Origin: Saururus chinensis
Lineage: Eukaryota; Streptophyta; Magnoliopsida; Piperales; Saururaceae
Assembly: GCA_035235625.1 (NCBI GenBank)
Contig: CP141145.1
Span: forward strand, 24,368,563 to 24,432,562
Reading direction: 5' to 3'
Length of the DNA stretch: 64,000 bases
In this document: positions 1 to 11,270 of the stretch, one piece after another
Numbering within the stretch: the first letter of the stretch is position 1
How the letters are laid out: each line of letters begins with the position of its first letter
Made by a program: the position numbers and the translations under genes
Notes under the pieces: model-generated
What the model saw: only the letters and a program-made list of their open reading frames with translations
The model's database searches: none
What the model was told of the DNA's origin: nothing

Positions 1-622
1 AATATAAAGCCAGACTTGTTATCAAAGGATACAAGCAAAAAGAAGGTCTAGATTATTTTGATACTTATTCACCTGTCACAAGGATAACTTCCATTAGGAT
101 GTTAATTGCTATTGCTGCTTTGTATAATCTTAAAATACATCAAATGGATGTGAAAACCGCATTCTTGAATGGTGACTTGAATGAGGAAATTTATATGCAA
201 CAACCTGAAGGGTTTGTTGTACCGGGTCAAGAAAACAAAGTGTGTAGACTTGTTAAATCTCTTTATGGACTTAAACAAGCACCTAAGCAATGACATGAAA
301 AATTTGACAAAATGATGATGTCAAATGGATTCAAAATCAATGAATGTGACAAATGTGTTTATGTGAAAGATAGACCTGATGGCTATGTCATTGTATGTCT
401 TTATGTAGATGATATGCTAATTATTGGTAGCAATGATGATATCATTAAAGCTACCAAGAAGATGTTGAACAAACAGTTTGACATGAAGGATATGGGTGTT
501 GCAGATGTCATACTAGGGATGAAAATCTCTAAAATATCTTATGGATATGTATTATCTCAATCTCATTACATTGAGAAAATATTAAAAAAATTTAATCAGA
601 ATGATAATCGTCCAGCAAGAAC
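1..622 (+). pseudogene. copia reverse transcriptase segment
   Basis: Translation shows Ty1/copia RT hallmarks: the block QMDVKTAFLNGDLNEEIY, the LYGLKQAPKQ block and the catalytic YVDDMLIIG box. In life this would be part of a Gag-Pol polyprotein copying element RNA in virus-like particles. The left edge is the window edge; the right edge is the insertion point of family A, marked by the AGAAC duplication at 618-622. Fossil, not an active gene. Confidence 0.9.
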
Positions 623-3600
623 TGTAACGTCCCGGATTTTATTACGATTTTTCTGCTATTTTTATCTGATCATTTTCAGCGATATATTGTGATGCTTCGG
701 CGTATGTGGCTTCGGTATTCGTAACCGTAGAGTCGGGTCTCGGGTCAGTCGTGGGCCACGGGCCTCGATGCGCGATTCTGGCATGAAAAATCGTTGAAGA
801 AAACGGAATTGCAGAAGGGATAAGTGGAGAAAAAGAAAAAAAAAAAGAAGAAAGAAGATCGGGCTCGGGCGAGCCCGATCCAGAAGTTCTGGAGTGAACA
901 GTGCGAGAACCACCCCCTTCCGGCCTTTCTCTGTCCTAGCCGCCGCCGGCCGCCGGTGGGCCGAAGGGCCACCACCACTGGCTCCGCCCCGGCCGTGCGA
1001 CGGCAGGGGGGCCACCGTCCCGGCCCCGACGGCCGCGCCGCCTCCTTCCCCGGTGAGCCCTCTCCCTCTGTATTTTGATCTACCGCCGCCGGTGATAGCC
1101 GGCAGTGGCCGGACGGCCGCCGTGGGTTCCGCCCCGGCCTGGCGACGGCCAGGGACGGCCATACCCGGCACGGCGCCACCTGGTTCGGCCTCCCCGTTCA
1201 TTTCCGTCCGCCCCTTTTTCCCGGTTTGTTCTGTGTTTGGCGACTTGAGCCGCCGCCGTGGGCCGCCAAGGCCCGACCGGCCGGCCACGGCTCCGTCCTG
1301 GGCCGGCGACGGCGGCAGGCCACCCCTCCCGGCCCCAGTGGTCCTCCTCCGCCGCCCCAGCCTCTGCTCCGCCTCTCCCCTGTTTTTGATTCCGCCAGTC
1401 CCTCTGTCTCGTGACTTGGCGGCGCCGGCGGTGGCCGGTGGGCTCCGCCCGGCCTCCGTCCGGCCAGCCACGAGCCGGCGACGGCAAGGCCGCCGTCCTG
1501 GCCAGTCCCGTTGGCTCCCCCACTCGGATTCCTCCGGTTAGCCCTACTCCGCTCTCTCTGTGTATCTTGATTTTGCATCGCCGCCACTGGCCGGCACGGA
1601 CGGACGCCGTGGGCTCCGCCCGGCCTCCGTCCGCCCAGTCACAGGCCGGCGACGCAGGGCCGCCACCCTGGCCAGCCCCATCAGCCCCCGACCAGCTTCC
1701 TCCTCCCCCGCGTATTTTCCCTCCGCCCTGTGCTGATATTTGTCTCGGGTGGCTGGCTGTGGCCAGTTGGACTTCGTCTGGCCAGCCTCGGCCCGGCGGC
1801 ACTGGTGTAGCCGCCTCCACCCAGCTCCGCCCGGTTACTAGGGCCCTGGCGTCACGGGCCAGAGCTGCCAGTAAACCCCTGTTCGCCGTTGTGCCCCTAA
1901 GGTTTTCCACCCGTTATGGGCCATCGAGCATCGTTGGATGTCGAACACCCTTGGACCACCTTAGTGTGGCGGGTCTCAGCCTGGGGATGGCTGGCCACCC
2001 TAGTGCAGCACCGCCCCTCTTCTTTCGGCATGGGCCAGGTTCCCCTCTGCCGATTGTGTCTGACCGCTCTATAGAGAGCGCCACGTGTTGCCCTTTGACC
2101 TTCTTACCCTCGCCGGACGCCGATTGGCCTCTAGTCGGCCTGCCTCGGCACGGCAACGGCAAAGGCCGTATTGTTGGTCACCGCCCTTGGGCATGGCCCT
2201 ACCGCCCTTCCGAGTCTTGGGCCGACACCGTCTAGCCCTCCCCTCTTCCCTTGGCCGCGTGTGCAAGTAGCCGCGCGTGCGGGTTAGGGTTTAGGTGCCA
2301 TTTTGACACCGCCTGACCGTCGGATGGCTCTGCCATCGTCTGTATTTGACCATAGGAGTCCACCTCTCCTACGTCCTTGAGTGTCGCCCTCCGCCCTTAT
2401 GTGGGCCCTGGTAAACGTGAAATCGACGCCGTTGGGTGCTGCCCACGGCCGATTTCGACATCTTGTGACCGGTTGTGTATTTTTCAACCGCCGATCGAAG
2501 TTTAGTGAGTACACCCTGCCTTTCGGTCGCACCTGCCACTCGTTGGCACGACCTTTCTCCCGGCCGCCCCTAGTGTGCCGCCGTGGATCGCGGATTTTGC
2601 CGCATTCATTTTGACACCCCTTTTGGCCGTGTGTAGTTCCGGCGCTTCCTAAACCTCGGGACAGCAGCTCTCTCAGCTAGGCAATGGTGTTGACCGCCGA
2701 CTCCGCCACCGACGCTACCACCGTCGTGTGCTCGCCATCAAACGTCATGAGTACTAGGTAGGGGAGCTTGACCTCGTAAATTCATGACAGCATGCTTTGA
2801 ATGAGTAGCAGCATGCTAGGTTTGCATGATTCCATGGTTTGGATATTAAATCATGACATGTATGCATGATGTAAGATAGTGAATTATGCCACTGTGAGAT
2901 ACATGTATGTATGTAAGTGAGTTGTAAGCATGTTGTATGTGTATGGTGTGTGATGTATGCGCTAGTAATGGCTAGCGAAGATGTTAGTGTGCTATGTATG
3001 CGTATGTGTATGTTGGACACGCTAGTGATGGCTAGCGATGTCGAGTAAGTTACGTATGTGGACTGTGTGGGCAGAGGTATGGGTGATGGACGGTAAGATT
3101 GGTAAGGGTTTGGTATGAAGTTGGATGTGGATTTGGACGTGTAAGCGCATGACGGAAGACAGAGAAAGTAAGTTTGAGGAGTGAGGATTTGAGATGGGTC
3201 AGATCGGTTTGGAGCGTATGTCAGGGGTTCGGTAAGTAAGAAGACTTAGGCTTGGAGCCTTATGAGGGTTATTAGACAGTAAGAGCGTGCATAATTGTAC
3301 AAGCATAACGTACAAATTATGAAGTGAAAAGTAAGTATAATAAGTGAGGAATTAAGTAAGAGGTTGATAACAGGGATCTGCTGTGAGGAGCTCAGTTTGA
3401 CGATGTAAGTAAGATATCTGATCGTAAGGTGGATGTCAGAGGATGTATGCGTGCATAAGGATTTGTGTACGGTGAGTTATGTGTGACCTAGACGGGTAAG
3501 TGAAGTCTGCTGCCCCGACGAACTAGGGTTCGGATCGGGCTCAGCTTCAGTTTGATCAGTCGAGGACTGAGTTTGTGTGGCATAATTGTACCACATAATA

Positions 3601-3761
3601 TAATTAAGTCAAACTTGAATTATGAGAACGTTAATAATAGCGTTGTGAGTTTGAGACCTGAGGGTTCGACGGATTAAGTTCCGTGTTTGAGCTAGCGGAT
3701 AATGAATCGGCTAAGCACTTCTGGTGTCTTGCCATGGTGGTTTCCTGCGGGATTTTGTCTG

Positions 3762-3947
3762 AGTGCTATATAGAGCACCGGACGTCTGATGCTCTGTTGA
3801 GAGCGATGTATGTTTGATTTGGTCTGTGTGCTGTATAAGCCCAGACATCTGATGCTCTGTTGAGAGCGAAGTATGTTTTGATTCGGTCTGTGTGCTGTAC
3901 AAGCCTAGACGTTTGATGCTTTGTTGAGAGCGTTATATGTTTTCTGC
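3762..3947 (+). repeat. about 65-bp tandem repeat, 3 units (family A)
   Basis: Units start GTGCTATATA (3762), GTGCTGTATAAGC (3828) and GTGCTGTACAAGC (3892); each holds a GATGCTCTGTTGAGAGCG-like core. Degenerate versions recur in copies at 15630-15750 and 57080-57190. Confidence 0.85.
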
Positions 3948-3961
3948 CCAAGAGTGGCAAT

Positions 3962-4102
3962 GGTACTATAAGACCCATTATGGTGGGCAATTTTCTGGCA
4001 CTATAAGACCCATTATGGTGGGCAATTCTATGGCACTATAAGACCCATTATGGTGGGCAGTTCTATGGCACTATAAGACCCCTTATGTGTGGGCAATTGT
4101 AT
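3962..4102 (+). repeat. 35-bp tandem repeat, 4 units (family A)
   Basis: Four head-to-tail units of 35-36 bp, each with CACTATAAGACCC (TACTATAAGACCC in the first) and a GGGCAATT-like end (3962, 3997, 4032, 4067). The middle units are almost identical, which suggests recent array expansion. Each unit carries a TATA-like CTATAAG. Confidence 0.9.
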
Positions 4103-4500
4103 GACCCTTGTGTGGGTGTATGGTTGCGCGCTCAGGTAAGTAGTATCATGGATCTACTCTTACCTGTTTGATCCAGTGCCCCATGAGCATTGGTGTACCT
4201 TACCTTCGGAAAAGTCCATGGCATCTAGTCACTCCCCGGAGGTTAAGGTGATGCCCCAGTGACATTCTTTTCCTTTTCGACATTGGAGCTTATTAGCTGT
4301 AATGAGCTTCAGTGGTCGATAGTATGTATACGACTGTACGACTGAGTTGTACGTTTTGAGTAAGTGTTTGATGATGAGTATGTGCACGACTGTAAGATTG
4401 AGAATATGCATGACTGTAAGAGTGAGAATATGCACGACTGTAAGAGAGTAAGTATGAGCAAGACTGTAAGAGTTTGAATATGAGTTTGACAGTAAGTGTA

Positions 4501-4602
4501 AGACCGTACGAGTAAGGTCGTACGAGTAAGTGTAAGACCGTACGAGTAAGGTCGTACGAGTAAGTGTAAGATTGTACGAGTAAGGTCGTACAAGTATGCG
4601 TA
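4501..4602 (+). repeat. 34-bp tandem repeat, 3 units (family A)
   Basis: Three 34-bp units starting AGACCGTACGAGTAAG; the first two are identical (4501-4534, 4535-4568) and the third diverged. The wider stretch 4370-4640 is rich in related GACTGTAAGAG and GTACGAGTAAG words. Confidence 0.9.
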
Positions 4603-5288
4603 AGGTTTGAGTATGCCTTTGATTGTACGAGTAAGTTTGTAAGACCCTGATTAAGGGTGTTTGTGCACGTCTGATATGATGGTGTGTTATACATGCTTAT
4701 ATGCTTATGTGCATAATTATGTTATACGTTGTTTGCCTCATGTTGAGTTGCATGACGCATGTTTTATGAACTTATTGAGTTCACCGTTTGGGATTTCCCC
4801 TACTGGGTATTTTCCTACTGAGTATGAAAATACTCACCCTACTTCTTTTAGCCCCGTTGTTCGGGAGGCTTTTGCAGGTTGTGTTGGAGAGTTCCTGGAG
4901 ATGGATGCTCGTCTCTGCGGTGGATTGTTTCCCCTCGATTCAAGTATAGTTGGTGCCACGATCTGATGTATTTGATGAGAGTTAAGTGTATGTATTCTGG
5001 ACTTTTAATTTGGATCAGATTAGACTATTTATGGGACTTGTACTCGGGGACACCTGGGAGTTATTTGTATTTAAAAATCCATGATCATGGTGATTTAATC
5101 GTACGTATGTTTTCGAGTAGCGCCTGAGGATATTTGATTTGACGGTACAATGTTTAACCGTATCATGTTTAAAATTATAAACTGTTTATACGGGTTTTGA
5201 TTTTGTCGTTTGACTCCGATTTATTGTATAAAAAAAAAAAATTTCTATGAGTTTTAAGAAAAAGGGATGAAAAATCTCGGGCGTTACA

Positions 5289-6023
5289 AGAACACCTGTG
5301 GATGTGACATTGCACTTAAGCAAAAACACGGGAGAGAGCATATCACAACTTCAATATTCCCAAATTATTGGAAGTCTCAATTACATTATGAATTGTACGA
5401 GACCAGACATTGCATACTCAGTGAGTAAACTAAGTAGATTTAATAGCAATCGAGGGGCAGACCACTGGAAGGCTGTAGTCAGGGTTTTTAGATATCTAAG
5501 ATATACCTTGAACTATGGGCTGCATTATACAAGGTATCCAGCAGTATTGGAAGGTTACTGTGATGCAAACTGGATATCTGATACAAAAGACTCAAAATCC
5601 ACAAGTGGATATGTCTTTACACTTGGAGGTGCAGCAGTGTCTTGGAAATCCTCAAAACAAACGTGCATAGCAAGATCCACCATGGAATCTGAATTCATTG
5701 CACTTGATAGAGCAGGTGAAGAGGCTGAGTGGCTTCGTCATTTTTTAGAGGATATTCCAATGTGGGGGAAACCTGTGCCACCTATTTGCATACATTGTGA
5801 TAGCCAATCGGCTATAGGAAGGGCACAGAGTAACTTGTATAATGGTAAGTCTCGACATATACGTCGGAGGCACAATACCATAAAATAATTGCTCTCTAGT
5901 AGAATAATTTCCATTGAGTATGTTAGGTTAAAAGAAAATATTGCGGATCCGCTTACTAAGGGTTTGACTAAAGAACAAGTGAGCAGTTCATCGAGGGGAA
6001 TGGGCTTGAAGCCTATACATTAA
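5289..6023 (+). pseudogene. copia RNase H segment
   Basis: Typical copia C-terminal RT/RNase H blocks are seen: [45 protein letters not shown], then ADPLTKGLTKEQ and a closing MGLKPIH before a stop. This is the same element as the RT segment at 1-622, resuming after the family A insertion; the segment starts with the second copy of the AGAAC target duplication. Fossil. Confidence 0.9.
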
Positions 6024-6599
6024 GAATCACCATAATGGCAACCCAACCTTGTTGACTGGAGATCCCAAGATCTAGGTTCAAAGGGACAACCGAATTGTGG
6101 GGGATTCAAGGGGAATCACTATTGAGATAAAATCTCGTCCCCATTCCTATGATGAGATAGTGATGCCTGCAGAGTAAATCAGGATAAGCTTTGCTTTTAA
6201 TGGTTCTTATAGCTTGAATTCGTTCGAGTGGGGTATTGCAGGATACTCCTAATGAGAATCACCTATATGAGTGTGAAGGGGCCGCTTCTATGAGGATTTT
6301 AAGGCTAAATCTTCTAGAGCACTCATGAAAACCAGGTTTGTTCAGGGCCGAAATGAACACAATCATGAGAACCACAGTGTGTCTGAGAAGTGATTATGTG
6401 AATTCTATTGTCTTGGTTTACACAAACGGCTGAACAGTTCAAGACATCACGTTCACTGATTAGCCAGTAGACCTGATAGTTTTCACAAAGGAAGGTTCAA
6501 AGCCAAAAGCTACCTCACCCCCATGCATGATCTTTTCAATATTGCTTTCACGGTTTATCTTCATAGTTTTGCATAGTTATCCAGCCAATTCTCATTCAT
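6024..6599 (+). other. copia 3' untranslated region
   Basis: Non-coding stretch between the end of the pol frame and the polypurine tract. An early PPT-like string (TTGTGGGGGATTC near 6095) precedes the real PPT. No gene seen. Confidence 0.5.
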
Positions 6600-6608
6600 G
6601 TGGGGGAT
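6600..6608 (+). other. polypurine tract of copia element
   Basis: GTGGGGGAT lies directly before the LTR start TGTTAGAAG. A G-rich tract next to TG is the expected plus-strand priming site. Confidence 0.75.
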
Positions 6609-7500
6609 TGTTAGAAGTGGGCATTATAAATAGGTTAAGCCCATATTATTTAGATAGGCATATTAATGGTTATGTGGGTCAAGCCCATATTACTCAAGTG
6701 GGTCAAGCCCATTTGGTAGAGAAAGCCCAAGCCCACTTCATATTGAATGAGAATATCACATGGGAATTGGTTGAAGGAGTGAATAGTCCCACATCGCCTA
6801 CGTGAAGGTGATGGTGTTGGTATATAAGGCTTTAGTTTGGCCTTTCATGTTAGGCCCTTGGGCCAACCCACTTTTGTGGGGGAGAGAGATGTTGGACCAA
6901 TGCACCTAGGTGGGCTAACCCACACGCGCGCGCCGCCGCCGTCCGTCCGGCCGGCTCGGGTTGGGTTGGGTTGGGTCAACAAGATAATATTTTGGGACAA
7001 ATTCATTTGGTTCGGTTTTCTATCTGGTTTGGTTTTCTATTAACCAAAATGGGTCCGGTTTGCTTTCACTAAAGGAAGTGTCCGTTAACGGATGGACGCA
7101 TCCGTTTGAATGGGTAAGATTAAAACCATGAAAAACTCTTTCTGCAAATAATCCGATTTGGGATTTTCCTGTCCGTTCCGTTCATCTGTGTTCTGTGTTA
7201 GCATACTCACTGTGGTTCGCTGCATATACTGTGTTGGAGGTGTTCCTACGGTATATGGTTGATCGTCTTATCCTGGGAGGCAGACGTCCACGAGTCCTAA
7301 ACACCAGTAGGGAGGGCGAATTCTGTCTTAAGGACAGAGCTGATTGCTTGATTCGATCATAAACATTCCAGTAACGTTTCTCATCACATATAAGGCAAAG
7401 GTACGGAAGTAAAACATTATAAACATAGTAAATGATCATGAAATATTTTTCTATACTAATTAGGCCTTCATATATTGATTTTTGTGGCATATATTTTGCC
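6609..7500 (+). repeat. 3' LTR of the copia element
   Basis: Starts with TGTTAGAAG right after the PPT. Contains GGGTCAAGCCCAT-type repeats (6665-6730), a TATA box at 6821-6828 and a GC-rich run with CGCGCG and GTTGG repeats (6905-6975). The right end was not resolved; about 7500 is a guess because no CA plus target duplication pair could be matched. Confidence 0.65.
6821..6828 (+). promoter_or_regulatory. LTR TATA box
   Basis: TATATAAGG, about 210 bp into the 3' LTR, in the element's own orientation. Likely core promoter of the LTR. Confidence 0.55.
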
Positions 7501-9050
7501 TCTGTTCAAAGATAAGCATAAAGATTTTATTTTATTGAAGAAAAAAATTAATAAAATAAGGGGTGAGAGACTTCTCCTCCTTTAGATAATTATGCAAAGT
7601 AAAGAAAAAAAATTTACACCTGTCAGCCTCAGCCCACATATCTTGAATCAAACTAATGCGCCTTAAGTTCTTAATTTGTCTTTAGTATGACAGAATAGGG
7701 TTTCAACGTAGACTTATACATTGAGTTTGGATTTCAATTTAGTAAAACTAATAATTGAATCAACCCATGTTGTCGTGCAATGTTTTAAATGCCGTACTTC
7801 TGTGATATTCGACCATCCCATATTCGAGGCAGTTTTAAGGGCTTTGTAGCATGCGTCCTACTCTGGAAAAATCCATATTCAGATTTTTGCCAAGCACGTG
7901 CTCCCTCAACATAATTAACGATAGGACGTTACTATTGGACCCCAACTTTTTCTCATTTCGCTGTATCTTAATTACCTCACCACAAACTCTTAAAATCTGA
8001 CACACCTACCCAATTCCTTTCTGAAACCAGTGTAGATGAGACCCAAACTGTCATTGCCCAAAGATTCTTCGGAAGCACAAGTTTTGCTGAATAAAAATGC
8101 TGAAGATGATGATAGCTCAAGCCCAATGCATACATTGTCTCAATATGTGCTCTATTAGAAACGAAAACAGAAAGAAAAACAAAAATAAAATGCAGGCTCG
8201 GCTTTCGAATGATTTGTATTCACTGTTCTTTTTTTTTAAGTACCTTCATGTGATTACAACCCATATGTTTATGTTCCACTTTTCCAGTGCTATTTTCTAC
8301 CAAAAAAAAGGGTGGACCATGTACATAGCATGACAGAACAAATGGTAACAACTGCATCAGGACGTTGTATATGTTTGATTTTGTGGCAAAGATGACTTGG
8401 AATGTGCTCGTGTTTGGCGTTTCAAGATGATGATATGTAGATGTTTTGAAGAAGATTGCGGCTATATATGCAAGAATGCAAGAATAATTGAAATGCCAAA
8501 AAATTTCTGGTCCAAGACTCTATCCTAATCTTCTTCCAGGCGTTTTTTCTTACCACATACAACGAGATCATGTCAAAATGGATATTCCATACCTGCATCC
8601 GAATGGGGATGAAAGAAATTCAATGCTTTCTTTGAGTAGTTCCCCCTTAACTATGTCCTCCATGAAGAGTACTCCCCTCACATCTACACTTTTCCAGTCT
8701 TAGCCAAAGCACACAATTTGGAGAGACCGCCAAACATATATAGGATAGCAGACCAAGCAAAGTGTGTGAATCCAGTTCATTGAAACAAATCATTGAATCG
8801 ACTTCCATTGTTGTGATAGTCTTTCTTATTGTTAAGAAGAATTTCTGTAATTTTAAAAGAAATTATGAAGATGATTGTTCTAGTCACCTAGCTTACTCAA
8901 CATAATTTGAAATGATGCTACATATTTCTATTTTTTCTGGTATACAATAATGCTACATATTAATATTGTATCTCTATTGCATTTTTGTTGGGAGGTAAAT
9001 GTGGCAATTTTAAGGGAATAACATGTTTTGTATTGGCTAATTTTATGACA
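7501..9050. other. unassigned AT-rich intergenic DNA
   Basis: No coding frame with recognisable similarity, no RNA gene and no clear repeat seen. Short frames at 8097-8333 and 8488-8703 have no domain features. Confidence 0.4.
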
Positions 9051-9453
9051 AAAGTACTAATTAAGAGTATTTTGGTGAATCTTGTCCAAGTGATCAAGAT
9101 CAACAATGCAGCTTGAAGAATGAAGATTCAGAGAAATTAAAGTCAAGCCAAGCACTTGAGAAGGTTTCACCTAAAGTGTTTAAAATTTAGGTTATATACA
9201 TTCTTTGATATCTTTATGAACTTTATTATGTTATTTTTATATCCCTATTGAAGCTATATATGAAGTCAGACAGAGCTAGAATTAAGTATCCAACACAAGT
9301 TAATTTTTAGTAATTCGATTGATTACCCTTAGTCTATGCATGTTCCTATAACTCTAACCCGATTTATGTCCCATTCTCGAACAAAATCTTTTCAGTCCGA
9401 TTTATTCCAATTTATTTCCTAATTGGATTAAATTCTTTATGAACCTTTTAATA

Positions 9454-9464
9454 CTATAAATATA
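9454..9464 (+). promoter_or_regulatory. TATA box in putative LTR
   Basis: CTATAAATATA, about 930 bp upstream of the gag start, in the same orientation. Plausible LTR promoter. Confidence 0.4.
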
Positions 9465-10385
9465 TGTGTTATGTGATAACCTAACAGAGAGAAGTCTTCC
9501 ACATTGCCTGGAAGCCTAGTTTCAAGTCTAGAGAGCTTCAACTTTTTAAAATCCTACAAGGTGATTCTCTCATTGATTCAAGTGAGTTTTTATTAATTTT
9601 TATTGTTCTTGATTCATTAATTCTCCTGAGAGATCATTCATAATTAGTTAAGGATTATTTGTGAGAGAGACTCTAAACCTAAAATCCTAAAGACTTGAAC
9701 TTTTTATATATTAATGGTTGGATCATTGGAGAAGTGATTCATTTCTCATCCTTAGTAGATATATAGTATGGGTAGTCAAGCACCGGTGGATGAATAGAAG
9801 ATTATGGCACTCCATGAGGATTGGTCTTACGTGAATTTGGAGTGTAGGTCATCAAGTAAAGTTATTAGATTGTGATTGTACACAGAAAGATGATTCTTGT
9901 ACTAAAAAATTCTATTTTGTAGTACATACTTTAAGCTGCTAAGAGAGGTCCCATGGTTTTTTACCCTAGTTTGGGTTTTCTACGCTAAATTTGTGTATTT
10001 GATGTGTTTGTGTTTGATTGTCTAATTGATTTGAATGTCATGATCATTGGTTAGGGTTTTATGAATGCTTAGTGTTGAAATATTAATTCATAGAAGATAC
10101 TAGTTCATTAAATTGGTTCCTTGGGCATTTGCAATTTAATGAATAAGATTTTATTGTAGCTAAACATGCTTGAAGTGATGTTTGGTGAGCAAGCTCAAAC
10201 CCTCAATTCGTGGTTGAGGACTAGTTATTGATTTCTTGCTTTAGTGCCTCTTGTTAATTTAAGTTAGTGCTTTATTTGGTTTAATTTAAGCCTCTAATTG
10301 TTTTTAAATTGCTTTTTGATGTTTGTGATGAGTACTCTAGGTTTTAACTAGGTTTGTTCTCTTAGTGATTGTGTAAGTAATCTAG

Positions 10386-11270
10386 ATGGAGAAACAAGCT
10401 AAAGGAAATTCCATAGCTAGACTACCACTCTTTGATGGGATGAACTTCTCATATTGGAAGGCTAGAATGAGAGTTTTTCTCTATTATTGATGATAGACTC
10501 TAAAACTTATATTGATTAGTGACGGTGAAAAAATAATTTATAAACCAAAATAGAAGTGGACACAAGAAGGAAAAGACACAACAAACTTTAATAATAAAGG
10601 ATTGAATGCTATATTCAATGCTATTACCTTAGATTAATTTAGACATATATCAGACTATGAAACTTCCACAAAGACTTGGTATGTCCTTGAGACAACTTCT
10701 CTTCCACAAAGACTTGGTATGTCCTTGAGACAACTTCTGAAGGAACTAGTACTGTTAAGATGTTAAAGCTTAAATTACTTCTCACTAGATTTGAAACAAT
10801 CAAAATGGAAGATTCAAAAACTTTTTTTTCCTATTTTATGCCAAAGTGAGAGACAATATGAACTCATCCCATACCCTAGGTGAGAGTATTTCGAGTCAAG
10901 GGTTGTGATGAAAATACCAAAGACTTTGTCAAAAACATTCATGCCTAAAGTAACTACAATTAAAGAGTCAAAAAATAGGAAAGAACTCCAATTAACATAG
11001 TTGGATCTCTATAAACTTTTGAATTAAATTTGGATCATAAAACACAAAGTGAATTTAAAGAAACTAAAGACCAAGGGAAAGGAACACCTTTGAGAATGTT
11101 TAAAGCCAAGAGTTTGATTCAAACAATGAAGAAGATTTTGCCATGTTGGCAAAACACTTTAAAATATATTTGAAGAATAAAATATCTGAAAACAAGAATT
11201 GGAAATACAAGAATAAGAAGAGAAACTATTCAAATAGACCAAATCATGTGACACCCATAAATGTAGAGGT
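10386..11270 (+). pseudogene. copia gag remnant
   Basis: Starts MEKQAKGNSIARLPLFDG followed by NFSYWKARMRVF, the typical N-terminal block of plant copia Gag (UBN2 type). The end holds a lysine/asparagine-rich tail (NEEDFAMLAKHFKIYLKN and onward) as found before the zinc knuckle. Broken by several changes; fossil. Confidence 0.75.

Larger units (their letters stand above)
623..5288 (+). mobile_element. Family A: complete 4.67-kb non-coding LTR-like repeat (copy 1)
   Basis: Begins TGTAACGTCCCGGATTTT and ends AAATCTCGGGCGTTACA, so the ends are inverted-repeat-like with TG...CA tips. It is flanked by a perfect 5-bp duplication AGAAC (618-622 and 5289-5293) inside copia pol. The left 2 kb is very GC-rich; the right half is AT-richer and carries three tandem arrays. 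No retroelement protein domain is seen; the long proline/arginine-rich frames on both strands in the GC-rich half are composition artefacts. Most likely a giant solo LTR of a Ty3/gypsy element (Tat/Ogre-type LTRs reach this size), or else a LARD-like non-autonomous element. At least three more copies lie in this window. Confidence 0.8.
1..7500 (+). mobile_element. Ty1/copia retroelement (3' portion), interrupted by family A repeat
   Basis: Fossil Ty1/copia element on the plus strand. Its 5' half lies outside the window. Visible parts in order are a reverse transcriptase segment (1-622), a nested 4.67-kb repeat (623-5288), an RNase H segment (5289-6023), an untranslated stretch of about 580 bp, a polypurine tract (6600-6608) and a 3' LTR from 6609. 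The order RT, RNase H, PPT, LTR on one strand shows that both flanks of the nested repeat are one element. It is broken: one large insertion and at least one small break. The right LTR edge is not certain. Confidence 0.85.
9051..11270 (+). mobile_element. decayed Ty1/copia 5' end (LTR/leader plus gag)
   Basis: Fossil. The gag-like segment at 10386 is preceded by about 1.3 kb of AT-rich DNA with an LTR-like TATA box (CTATAAATATA, 9454-9464). The LTR limits could not be fixed. Pol is not found downstream, so the element is a fragment with several breaks. Confidence 0.5.

Noticed and set aside
662-2270. Long Pro/Arg/Gly-rich reading frames of up to about 275 codons on both strands
   Set aside because: They overlap on both strands in a very GC-rich non-coding part of family A, show no domain, and are not kept in copies 2 or 4; frames stay open because GC-rich DNA has few stop codons.
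3711-4694. Repetitive His/Thr/Tyr/Ser-rich frames on the minus strand
   Set aside because: They are translations of the family A tandem arrays.
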